Assembly: GCA_964501725.1 (NCBI GenBank)
Contig: CAZCTO010000008.1
Coordinates: 1 to 64,000, forward strand
Origin: CAZCTO01 sp964501725
Lineage (GTDB): Bacteria; Bacillota; Clostridia; Saccharofermentanales; Saccharofermentanaceae
Reading direction: 5' to 3'
Length of the DNA stretch: 64,000 nucleotides
In this document: one piece after another, positions 1-7,735 of the stretch
Numbering within the stretch: the stretch's first letter is position 1
Layout: every line of letters begins with the position of its first letter
Translations under genes and position numbers: made by a program
Notes under the pieces: generated by a model
What the model was told of the DNA's origin: nothing
Seen by the model: the letters and a program-made list of their open reading frames with translations, nothing else
The model's database searches: none

Positions 1-127
1 ACAGCGTCTCAACATCGCGGTAGATCGTTCTTTGCGACACCTCAAAGCGTCCGGCGAGTTCCTTTGCGGTTACTACCGGTCGCACCAGCAGAATATAGAC
101 AATTTCGAAAAGCCGGTTTATCTGCAT
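1..127 (-). CDS. WYL-family (YafY-like) transcriptional regulator, N-terminal fragment
   Basis: Only the first 42 residues lie in the window; the gene runs off the left edge. The start is the ATG at 127, preceded by AAGGTGAG. The fragment reads as a winged helix-turn-helix of the HTH_11/DeoR type: an N-terminal hydrophobic helix (RLFEIVYILL), then AKELAGRFEVSQRTIYRDVETL, which matches the recognition helix typical of YafY/WYL regulators. The ligand domain is not visible, so the WYL assignment comes from family resemblance of the HTH only. It follows the ABC ATPase gene on the same strand after 70 bp and could be co-transcribed with it. Confidence 0.75.
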   Translation of the reverse strand, partial: MQINRLFEIVYILLVRPVVTAKELAGRFEVSQRTIYRDVETL

Positions 128-197
128 ATTTCAGCTCACCTTGCTGACTCTGTCTTTACAAGAAAAGTTTTCGTGATAGTTTCAGTTCTGATTCTTC

Positions 198-854
198 TTA
201 CCTTTTTTCCAGCTTGATTACTCTTGTACATCGGTTTGCAACATCTTCATCATGTGTGATGATTATCATTGTTGATCCGCTATTATTAAGGTCTTTGAAT
301 ACATCCATAATACTATCTTCAGTCTGCTTATCCAACGCGCCGGTTGGCTCATCCGCCAAAATCAGCAGCGGTTTTGCTACAATTGCCCGGCCAATGGCAG
401 TCCTCTGCTTCTCACCGCCGGATAATTCGGGAGGGTACTGGTTTGCAAGCCTTAAAATGTCAAGCTTTTCAAGAACTTCCGTCGTACGCTTTCTTCTGTC
501 CTGACGGGACATTTTTGTTTCCCACAAACCTATTTCGACGTTCTCGAAAACGGTATAGTCATTGATCAGCGCAAAATGTTGCACTATTATACCGATTTTG
601 TTTCTCCTGAAACGGACACCGTCTGATGTTTGTTTAATTCGTACCAGTTTGCCGTTAAACCAATACTCTCCGCCATCCCGATAATCTATGCCGGCGATGA
701 TGTTGAGCAACGTGGTCTTCCCGGATCCGCTTTTACCCATCACAGCAATCATTTCGCCTTCAGAAACCGAAATACTCAGGTTATCGAGCACAAGTAATTT
801 CTTATCTTGTTTACCATAGCTTTTAGTAATTTGACTTAATGCCAGAAGTGCCAT
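198..854 (-). CDS. ABC transporter ATP-binding protein (MacB/LolD-like, bacteriocin-export type)
   Basis: This 218-residue ATPase energises the two FtsX-like permeases encoded just upstream. Walker A is GKSGSGKTT near residues 40-48, the signature is LSGGEKQR, and Walker B LLILADEPTGALD ends in the DEPTGALD form typical of the LolD/MacB/FtsE class rather than of solute importers. The stretch QHFALINDYTVFENV resembles ATPases annotated as lactococcin-972-group exporters; this is from memory and not a search. The start chosen is the ATG at 854, preceded by AAAGGAGAAAAA; an in-frame upstream start would lie inside the preceding permease gene. The gap to that permease is 34 bp. Confidence 0.9.
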   Translation of the reverse strand: MALLALSQITKSYGKQDKKLLVLDNLSISVSEGEMIAVMGKSGSGKTTLLNIIAGIDYRDGGEYWFNGKLVRIKQTSDGVRFRRNKIGIIVQHFALINDYTVFENVEIGLWETKMSRQDRRKRTTEVLEKLDILRLANQYPPELSGGEKQRTAIGRAIVAKPLLILADEPTGALDKQTEDSIMDVFKDLNNSGSTMIIITHDEDVANRCTRVIKLEKR

Positions 855-888
855 TTTTTCTCCTTTAATGTAGAAATGTAATCTTCGT

Positions 889-2118
889 TTATTCACTCTG
901 ATTTCGGATAAACAGATCAATGTTACCCTTTCCTGCAATCAGAAAAGACGGAATCACTGAAATTGCCACGATAACAGAAAGAAATCCCAGAATGTACCAC
1001 GGTGATACAAATAACTGACCGTATTCAAAATAGGATAATGCGATCGGAGGGCTGACCGATATTGCGGTCCATAATGCAAGTTCAATAATGATTGAAAAAT
1101 TAATTTTCCAAAGGGGAATCCCGGAAAGGAGATAAGTGCAATGCGTTGCCTGATCTCTAAGAGTTCTCTTGGATAGGATATTACTTAGCGCGACAAGGCA
1201 TAGAATTGCCGATAAGACTGTGAGGGAAAAAATAAGCGCTATATTTTTTCCGGATATTAATTCTGAATTCCGGTATGCCGAGCCATTGATGGGTTCACCG
1301 GTCATACCGTAAAAGCCATATTGCGAGGTTATTCTGTTGATTTCATTCTGAACATCAGTTTGGGGATCCAATGGATACAAATCACAGTTCAAGGAAAGCA
1401 CGAGCTGTACATCTTCACCAAATTGATCTGAATACAGAGGTCTCGGGAAAACAACACTCCTGTCCAAATTGCAAATTTCTTCACTACTGGGAAAGCAGAA
1501 GGAATTTTCTTCAAAAAAGCCGATTACACAATAGGATAAATCGCCTTGTTTGATAATCTCACCAAGAGCAAAATATTGCTTGAATTCATAACCCATTATC
1601 ACCGGCATTTCTGACCTTGTGTTCTGATAATCATCAGAAACGAATCCGCGGCCTTCCTGAAGTTTTATATTTTGCATCTGAATTACGGCATCCGAGAAAA
1701 CATAAACACTAATCCCGGTTTCTTCCGGACCTCTTTGGATCGTCGGGTCATTCTGGACGTCAAAAATCTGAGGGAGATCCGGATCCAACCACTCCATGGG
1801 TATCGTGGAAAGTGCTATGTAATTCGTCTTCCACAGAGGACTGCTCCAGAGATCCTGCTTAACCTGTAATGCTGCTTTATACATCGGCGAACTTTGCTCA
1901 AAGGGATTATCTGATTCTCCGGATACCACATTCAAGCGATACCTGTCAGCGAGCTTCTCGTCGCCATAATAGAAATTATAATCATATTTCATAAAAAAAT
2001 AGTTCTGCAACATAATAAATATCATCAGCGCGCACAACACAAGGTCTGCTAAAATAAGCATGTTACTTTTCCAATGTAGTATCATTGAACGCTTTATGTT
2101 CTTAGCGAAAAAAATCAT
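889..2118 (-). CDS. FtsX-like ABC permease (second subunit)
   Basis: This 409-residue membrane protein has one N-terminal membrane segment (about residues 20-42), a roughly 230-residue extracytoplasmic domain, and three C-terminal membrane segments (about 290-312, 338-360 and 370-395). That is the topology of FtsX/MacB permeases. It overlaps the upstream permease by 4 bp (ATGA), so translation is probably coupled. The two dissimilar permeases and the single ATPase suggest a heterodimeric complex that handles a peptide or lipoprotein, or acts mechanically, rather than a solute importer, since no binding protein is present. The substrate is unknown; the adjacent secreted peptide is the obvious candidate. 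Confidence 0.8.
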   Translation of the reverse strand: MIFFAKNIKRSMILHWKSNMLILADLVLCALMIFIMLQNYFFMKYDYNFYYGDEKLADRYRLNVVSGESDNPFEQSSPMYKAALQVKQDLWSSPLWKTNYIALSTIPMEWLDPDLPQIFDVQNDPTIQRGPEETGISVYVFSDAVIQMQNIKLQEGRGFVSDDYQNTRSEMPVIMGYEFKQYFALGEIIKQGDLSYCVIGFFEENSFCFPSSEEICNLDRSVVFPRPLYSDQFGEDVQLVLSLNCDLYPLDPQTDVQNEINRITSQYGFYGMTGEPINGSAYRNSELISGKNIALIFSLTVLSAILCLVALSNILSKRTLRDQATHCTYLLSGIPLWKINFSIIIELALWTAISVSPPIALSYFEYGQLFVSPWYILGFLSVIVAISVIPSFLIAGKGNIDLFIRNQSE

Positions 2119-3254
2119 AATTGTTGTGTTACCTCCCGCAGATTTTCATATTTGTCATGCACGAGAAACACCATGAACCACACAACAAGCATTAACGCGC
2201 TGGCAGCACAGCACTTAATCAGTAATCCTGTCACTTCAGAATTCGGCAAAGCGAAATATTCCAATCCAACAAAAAGAGCTCCGGCAGCTACTGTGAATAA
2301 TATACCTGTGGCTCCGCTGATAAACAGAGGCAATTGAACCTTTCTGATCACATGCATCGGAGTCAAACCAATTATCTTCATGATTCCGATCTTTCGCCTT
2401 TCTGCGGTAATTGCCTGATAAAGTATGCTCAGATATATAAAGCCAAGAAGTAACAAAACAACAACCTTGATTTGTTGTTTCAGGTATACGTTTCCGGATA
2501 CTGCGTCTGTAAAAGTCATCGGAACGTCTAGTTTCCGAACCGGTGCATGCATCCACTCCATCGAAGCTGTATTTATTTTTTCGAAGACTTTTTCCATGTT
2601 TTGCAGACCATCAATATAGAATCTGCCAATCTGCATTTGAACAGGTACAGCGCCGATATTGATGAAATACAGGTGATCTATTGTTGAATCATGCGCCATT
2701 CCGACAACACCGATGACCTCACACTTGATCCCGTCCAACATGATATATGTGTTTTCATCTTCAATAAATGTCTGGCTCTCCAGTGCCTTTCCGATTACTG
2801 CTAATGGAGATCGGGACAAACACTCGTCAGAAGTAAAGAATCTGCCAGACAGTACAGGCGGTAGTTGAACCGATCCATGATAATATACGTATCTTCCTTT
2901 TCCGGTATGAACTGCCGCAAAATAATCAGTGCCACCGGATGAAAGGATGTTTTCGATGAATGACAAATTATTACCGGCAATCTCATTTACGGGAGATTCA
3001 ATCTCGCCATTTCCCGATTCCGACAATTTGATTTGACCGGAAGACTCGGATGCTCCATTTTGTAAAAGCGTCATATCAGCCGTGTTATCACAATCGAACG
3101 CAAAAAAGATTGAATTCCTTGAAATATAACCTCGGTCAATTTGTTGGTTAAGATTATATTCTGCGTCAATCCCAAGAAAAAAAAACGAGATGAAACTTAT
3201 GAAAAAAAACAGAATAAAGGAGGAAAACCTGCTGTAGAAATGAAGCGCTCTCAT
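2115..3254 (-). CDS. FtsX-like ABC permease (first subunit)
   Basis: This 379-residue protein has the same layout as its downstream partner: a membrane segment at about residues 10-28, a large extracytoplasmic domain, and three membrane segments at about 263-281, 307-330 and 343-365. The C-terminal part contains TAERRKIGIMKIIGLTP, the cytoplasmic coupling segment characteristic of FtsX-domain permeases. The start is the ATG at 3254 with AAAGGATAATAAT in front. It lies 40 bp downstream of the secreted-peptide gene and overlaps the next permease by 4 bp, so the genes form one transcription unit. Confidence 0.8.
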   Translation of the reverse strand: MRALHFYSRFSSFILFFFISFISFFFLGIDAEYNLNQQIDRGYISRNSIFFAFDCDNTADMTLLQNGASESSGQIKLSESGNGEIESPVNEIAGNNLSFIENILSSGGTDYFAAVHTGKGRYVYYHGSVQLPPVLSGRFFTSDECLSRSPLAVIGKALESQTFIEDENTYIMLDGIKCEVIGVVGMAHDSTIDHLYFINIGAVPVQMQIGRFYIDGLQNMEKVFEKINTASMEWMHAPVRKLDVPMTFTDAVSGNVYLKQQIKVVVLLLLGFIYLSILYQAITAERRKIGIMKIIGLTPMHVIRKVQLPLFISGATGILFTVAAGALFVGLEYFALPNSEVTGLLIKCCAASALMLVVWFMVFLVHDKYENLREVTQQL

Positions 3255-3294
3255 ATTATTATCCTTTAGCTTAATTATGTCTTCGTTTCAAAAA

Positions 3295-3618
3295 CTAATA
3301 TGTCGGGTAGTATGGGTGAGGACAATCCACGTATCCTGAATATGCTGTCACTGCAGAACAACCTGCATAGGCAAACTTATATGAGCCATAACCAGTGGTC
3401 GTACCATCCGGACGCATCCATCCACAACGAAACCTCCAGTTCCCTGAAATTGCTGTTAAAGTCTGACTGCAACGCTCCTGTTTGGTAGAGCCATAATATC
3501 GATACTCACCTCTGGAAAACGAATGTGTTTCGTAGGGTAAGGCTAAAACAGGAAGTGATAGGGAAAGAACGATTAGTGTTGCCATTAAGACTGCGATAAT
3601 TCTCTTTTTTGTTTTCAT
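3295..3618 (-). CDS. small secreted four-cysteine peptide, possible bacteriocin-like substrate
   Basis: The 107-residue product has a clear Sec signal peptide: basic MKTKKR, a hydrophobic core to about residue 23, and a likely cut after VLA at residue 26. The mature part of about 81 residues is rich in Tyr, Gly, Ser and Trp and has four cysteines (50, 65, 87, 99) that could form two disulfides; it ends in PHPYYPTY. The strong ribosome site AAGGAGGAAATGTA supports the start. It sits in front of two FtsX permeases and an exporter-type ATPase, an arrangement like lactococcin-972-type bacteriocin loci. The sequence match to that family is not evident by eye, so the function is inferred from context only. 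Confidence 0.7.
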   Translation of the reverse strand: MKTKKRIIAVLMATLIVLSLSLPVLALPYETHSFSRGEYRYYGSTKQERCSQTLTAISGNWRFRCGWMRPDGTTTGYGSYKFAYAGCSAVTAYSGYVDCPHPYYPTY

Positions 3619-3666
3619 TACATTTCCTCCTTATTTTATTCTACAGCAGACTTGCTGATTAGAATA

Positions 3667-4021
3667 TCAAACATAATCGGCATCGTCAACATTTTTTATC
3701 AACCTCTTTTTTTGATATTTTATTGCGTTATATTTCTGTGCTATTCCTGTTAGATTCATGAAGCTCTCCTTAAATGAACGAAGCCACTCTTCCCCGGTCT
3801 TAGTAATCGAAAAGTTTTTCCGTATAGGCCCTTGAGGTGATTTCACTTTTTACAGGCGATATATTTCTTCTGCTCAAGCCGTGTGAGAATCGGGTAAAGG
3901 GTTCTTTCCTGATGATCACTGAATCCCGCATCTCCGAGCACCTGGATAATCTCATATCCATAGGTTTTCCTCTTGCGATGATCGATAGTACGCAGCCTTT
4001 AAGTAACTGAGTATCCTCCAT
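3667..4021 (-). pseudogene. PadR-family regulator, broken by two frameshifts
   Basis: Read from the ATG at 4021, the start MEDTQLLKGCVLSIIARGK matches the N-terminus of PadR regulators. The frame is lost in an A-run at about 3965-3970. The next frame gives TYGYEIIQVLGDAGF and ERTLYPILTRLEQKKYI, the core PadR winged helix. A second shift at about 3845-3850 is followed by KSPQGPIRK and TKTGEEWLRSFKESF, the usual PadR C-terminal part, ending at a TGA at 3667. All pieces are collinear and together give about 118 residues, the normal family length. Each shift is explained by loss of one base. It heads the peptide/FtsX/ATPase operon, as PadR repressors of such transporters often do. Confidence 0.82.
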
Positions 4022-4106
4022 GCGCCCTCTTGCTTTGTATTGTCAAGTAGGTCGAAACAATTTATTCAATTGCTAAGAAAATGGTTTCGGAGTCATATAA
4101 AAGGAG

Positions 4107-4215
4107 CTCCGTCCATGTTCGCCAAAGATTGCGGACTTGATGTCCGGGTGGGTCACACTGCCGGCCTATGCCGGAATTTAGATAGCTTTCGGATCGTTTT
4201 CGCGCACGAAATGGA
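4107..4215 (-). pseudogene. relic of a second pyruvate phosphate dikinase gene (C-terminal fragment)
   Basis: Read on the minus strand, 4180-4108 encodes AG..T.PDIK..I.GEHG, which lines up with the active-site segment TRPNIKLGICGEHGG of the intact ppdK nearby. A by-eye nucleotide alignment over 53 bases gives 38 matches. Further upstream the read ENDPKA parallels ESDPTA of PpdK, but the roughly 15 residues between the two segments are deleted. There is no open frame, and the catalytic cysteine position is altered (IFG for ICG). This is dead sequence, best explained as the remnant of a duplicated or diverged ppdK copy. Confidence 0.6.
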
Positions 4216-4255
4216 TGTGATACAATAATTAATATTAATAATAAGAGGGTGAAAT

Positions 4256-4927
4256 ATGCACAATTCCGGAATTAAAAGCATACTCAGCAAATGCTTACCG
4301 ATAATATTGGTTGCAGGTATGATTTGCTGCGGGGTCACCGGCTGCAATATAGGAGGTAAGAAAAGCGATGCCCGTCAAACCGACAAAAGCCGTTTTGAAG
4401 ACGATTCGGATGATGTCGGCGATTTTTTAATGCAATTGAAAGAATGGAAAGCGAATGCTCTACTTAATATGTACCTCAGTATTGAGATCGATCCGAATGA
4501 GTACAGCCTTGCCGCAAAAAAACTGTTCGGAACTAAATTGACTGATAGTGATTTCACAGACAGCATTTCTGTTCCCGGTGCTAACCGACATTGCGTTGTT
4601 TATGAGGATGATATTACTCTTATATATCTTGAGTTTCCGAGTTCGTGGGAGACGACTGAATACTGGGAATATGAGATGTCCCTGGACTACTTTGACGATT
4701 GGCTGAGTTGGAACAATGATTCCCAACATTGTTTTATGATAAGAAAAGACGATACAACACAAGGATTTTACCGCTGCGGTAACGTTGTAATATCTTTTGC
4801 CGGCGGTTCAGGGGCCACTGATTTACAAAAGAAATCCGATCTTTTCTTTAAGACATTGGGTTGTCCGACCACAGAAAAGGTAGCAGAATTAATCGAGGAC
4901 AACTCAGCAAGTGATGCGGCAACATAA
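4256..4927 (+). CDS. hypothetical lipoprotein
   Basis: The 223-residue product has a lipoprotein signal: hydrophobic segment at about 14-27 and lipobox VTGC with the acylated cysteine at residue 30. The mature part starts with a charged linker (KKSDARQTDKSRFEDDSDD) and is acidic, with Trp/Tyr-rich segments such as SSWETTEYWEYEMSLDYFDDWLSW. It probably sits on the outer face of the membrane. I do not recognise the domain. The start is supported by AGAGGGTGAAAT directly in front, and a TACAAT box lies at 4220-4225. It is a single-gene unit closed by the terminator at 4928. Confidence 0.75.
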   Translation: MHNSGIKSILSKCLPIILVAGMICCGVTGCNIGGKKSDARQTDKSRFEDDSDDVGDFLMQLKEWKANALLNMYLSIEIDPNEYSLAAKKLFGTKLTDSDFTDSISVPGANRHCVVYEDDITLIYLEFPSSWETTEYWEYEMSLDYFDDWLSWNNDSQHCFMIRKDDTTQGFYRCGNVVISFAGGSGATDLQKKSDLFFKTLGCPTTEKVAELIEDNSASDAAT

Positions 4928-4958
4928 AAAGAGACGTTTCATAACGAAACGTCTCTTT
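4928..4958. terminator. bidirectional rho-independent terminator
   Basis: A 13-bp perfect stem (AAAGAGACGTTTC with its complement) surrounds a 5-base loop, with A and T runs on either side. It lies between the convergent lipoprotein gene and ppdK and can end transcripts from both strands. Confidence 0.85.
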
Positions 4959-5018
4959 AGTTAATAATGGCTTGTCTTCTGAGACTGGATCTCAGAGATT
5001 AATCAGAAGTGACTCAAC

Positions 5019-7646
5019 TTACTTTCTCTGTGCGATTGCTGCCTGTGCCGCCGCAAGTCTTGCGATCGGTACACGGAAAGGCGAGCAGGATACATAGGAG
5101 AAATTCAGCGAGTTGCAGAAGTGGATTGAGGAAGGATCTCCGCCATGCTCACCGCAGATTCCGAGCTTGATGTTCGGACGGGTTGCGCGACCGGCTTCGG
5201 ACGCAATCTTCATCAGCTTGCCGACTCCGACGGTATCCAGACGGGCGGTCGGGTCACTCTCGAAAATCTTCTTCTGGTAATAAGCGTCGAGAATTTTGCC
5301 GGCGTCGTCACGGGACAGACCGTATGTCATCTGTGTCAGGTCATTCGTACCAAAGGAGAAGAACTCGGCTTCCGCCGCGATCTCGTCCGCGGTCAGCGCG
5401 GCACGCGGAATCTCGATCATGGTTCCGACAGAATAAGGCATGGCCACACCGGATTCGGCGATCATGGCGTCCGCGGTCTTCACGATGATGTTTTTCACGA
5501 ACTTGAGTTCCTTGACTTCGCAAACGAGCGGAATCATGATCTCTGGGATCACCTGAGGACCACCGTCACGGTTGACTTCAATAGCCGCTGCGATGATCGC
5601 GCGGGTCTGCATTTCGGCAATCTCGGGATAGGTAACCGCGAGACGGCAACCGCGATGTCCGAGCATCGGGTTCAGTTCGTGCAGGCTTTCAATGAGGTCT
5701 TTCAGTTCGCATACGGACATCGAGAGCTCTTTGGCGAGGCTGACGATATCTTCTTCGTTCTGCGGGAGGAATTCATGAAGCGGCGGATCCAGGAGGCGGA
5801 TGGTTACCGGATAACCCTTCATGGCACGGAAAATGCCTTCGAAGTCGCCCTGCTGATAAGGAAGAATCTTCGCAAGCGCGGTTCTTCTGGCAGCCTCGTC
5901 CTTCGCGACGATCATCTGACGGAAAGCAAAGATACGCTCCGCTTCGAAGAACATGTGCTCGGTACGGCAAAGGCCGATTCCCTGAGCGCCCAGTTCGAAT
6001 GCGACATTGGCGTCGCGAATAGTATCGGCGTTCGTGCGGATCTTCATGGTGCGGTATTCATCGGACCAGTCCATGATTGTTTTGAAGTCGCCGGAAAGGG
6101 TGGCTTCCTGCGTTGTGATTTTGCCGGAATAAATGTTACCGGACGTTCCATCAAGCGAAATCCATTCGCCTTCGCAATACTTTTTGCCGTCTTTGGTCTG
6201 GAAATACTTCTCTTCTTCTTTGATGATCAGTTCCGAGCAACCGGAGATGCAGCACTTGCCCATTCCGCGCGCCACAACGGCAGCGTGGGAGGTCATTCCG
6301 CCGCGGCCGGTCAAAATGCCCTTGGATGCGTCCATACCGGCAAGGTCTTCCGGAGACGTTTCCAGACGGACCAGAATAACCATCTTGCCCGCTTCGGCTG
6401 CCTTGGCGGCATCCTGAGCGGTGAAGTAAATCTCACCGGTTGCGGCTCCCGGAGAAGCCGGCAGACCGTGAGCAATCGGCGTTGCATTGCTGATTGCTTT
6501 CGGATCGAATGTCGGGTGAAGCAAGGCGTCGAGCTGCTTGGGATCAAGCTTCATGATCGCCTCTTCCTTGGTATTGAGGCCTTCCTTAACCATTTCAACG
6601 GCAAGGCGCATGGCCGCGGCGGCGGTTCTTTTGCCGTTACGGGTCTGAAGCATGAAAAGCTTGCCGCGCTCGATGGTGAATTCCATGTCCTGCATGTCTC
6701 TGTAGTGGTTTTCGAGAATGTCGGCGGTCTTAGCGAACTGCTCGTATACTTCGGGCATGACGTCGCGGAGCTGATCGATGGTCTGAGGGGTACGGATACC
6801 GGCCACAACATCTTCGCCCTGCGCGTTCATCAGGAACTCGCCATAGAGTTTCTTCTCACCGGTTGCGGGATTGCGGGTGAACGCAACGCCGGTACCGGAG
6901 GTATCTCCCATGTTTCCGTAAACCATTTCCTGTACGTTAACGGCGGTGCCCCAGCTTCCCGGAATATCATTCATACGGCGATAGAGAATCGCTCTGTCAT
7001 TATTCCAGGAGCGGAAAACAGCCTTGATGGCTTCGAACATCTGAACCTTCGGATCCTGCGGAAAGGGCTCGCCCTTATTGCTCTCATATACCTTAAGATA
7101 GCGGGCGACGACTTCCTTCATTGCGGCGGCGTCGAGATCGGTGTCGAGCTTCGCGCCTTTTTCTTCTTTGATGGCGTCGAACTCTTTTTCAAATTTGGCC
7201 TTGTCAATTTCCATAACGACATCACCGAACATGGTGATGAAACGACGGTAACTGTCATAAGCAAAACGCTCGTTGCCGGTAAGAGCGGCAAGCCCCAGTA
7301 CGACTTCGTCATTGAGTCCGAGGTTGAGGATGGTGTCCATCATGCCGGGCATGGAGGCTCTGGCGCCCGAACGGACGGATACCAGGAAAGGATTGGACGC
7401 ATCGCCCAGTTTCTTTCCGACGATATCTTCGGTTTTGGTAAGGGACTCGAAAATCTCGGCTTCGATTTCCGCCGCGATTTTTTCTCCGTCGTCATAGTAA
7501 CGGGTACACGCTTCGGTCGAGATTGTGAAACCGCGCGGTACGGGAAGACCCAACCCGGTCATTTCGGCAAGGTTTGCGCCTTTGCCGCCGAGGAGGTTTT
7601 TCATTCCGGCATTTCCTTCCGTGAACAAATAAACATACTTTGTCAT
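5019..7646 (-). CDS. ppdK: pyruvate, phosphate dikinase
   Basis: This cytoplasmic enzyme interconverts pyruvate + ATP + Pi and phosphoenolpyruvate + AMP + PPi; in anaerobes it serves glycolysis with PPi or gluconeogenesis. At 875 residues it has the family's usual length. The N-terminal ATP-grasp domain opens with GGKGANLAEM, the swivelling domain carries the phospho-histidine in GGMTSHAAVVARG (His454), and the C-terminal PEP/pyruvate barrel has the catalytic cysteine in GICGEHGG (Cys831); both numbers fall where the Clostridium symbiosum enzyme has them. The start is the ATG at 7646 after GGAGGATGAAAG. It lies 89 bp downstream of glyQS on the same strand. A degenerate second copy lies about 0.9 kb away. 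Confidence 0.98.
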   Translation of the reverse strand: MTKYVYLFTEGNAGMKNLLGGKGANLAEMTGLGLPVPRGFTISTEACTRYYDDGEKIAAEIEAEIFESLTKTEDIVGKKLGDASNPFLVSVRSGARASMPGMMDTILNLGLNDEVVLGLAALTGNERFAYDSYRRFITMFGDVVMEIDKAKFEKEFDAIKEEKGAKLDTDLDAAAMKEVVARYLKVYESNKGEPFPQDPKVQMFEAIKAVFRSWNNDRAILYRRMNDIPGSWGTAVNVQEMVYGNMGDTSGTGVAFTRNPATGEKKLYGEFLMNAQGEDVVAGIRTPQTIDQLRDVMPEVYEQFAKTADILENHYRDMQDMEFTIERGKLFMLQTRNGKRTAAAAMRLAVEMVKEGLNTKEEAIMKLDPKQLDALLHPTFDPKAISNATPIAHGLPASPGAATGEIYFTAQDAAKAAEAGKMVILVRLETSPEDLAGMDASKGILTGRGGMTSHAAVVARGMGKCCISGCSELIIKEEEKYFQTKDGKKYCEGEWISLDGTSGNIYSGKITTQEATLSGDFKTIMDWSDEYRTMKIRTNADTIRDANVAFELGAQGIGLCRTEHMFFEAERIFAFRQMIVAKDEAARRTALAKILPYQQGDFEGIFRAMKGYPVTIRLLDPPLHEFLPQNEEDIVSLAKELSMSVCELKDLIESLHELNPMLGHRGCRLAVTYPEIAEMQTRAIIAAAIEVNRDGGPQVIPEIMIPLVCEVKELKFVKNIIVKTADAMIAESGVAMPYSVGTMIEIPRAALTADEIAAEAEFFSFGTNDLTQMTYGLSRDDAGKILDAYYQKKIFESDPTARLDTVGVGKLMKIASEAGRATRPNIKLGICGEHGGDPSSIHFCNSLNFSYVSCSPFRVPIARLAAAQAAIAQRK

Positions 7647-7735
7647 CTTTCATCCTCCGTTTTCTATCGTTTGATTGTATTTCTCAATGCTCTCTCCAGG
7701 ATCAGAAACGCTGGTTATGGGGGGCATTATGAAAG

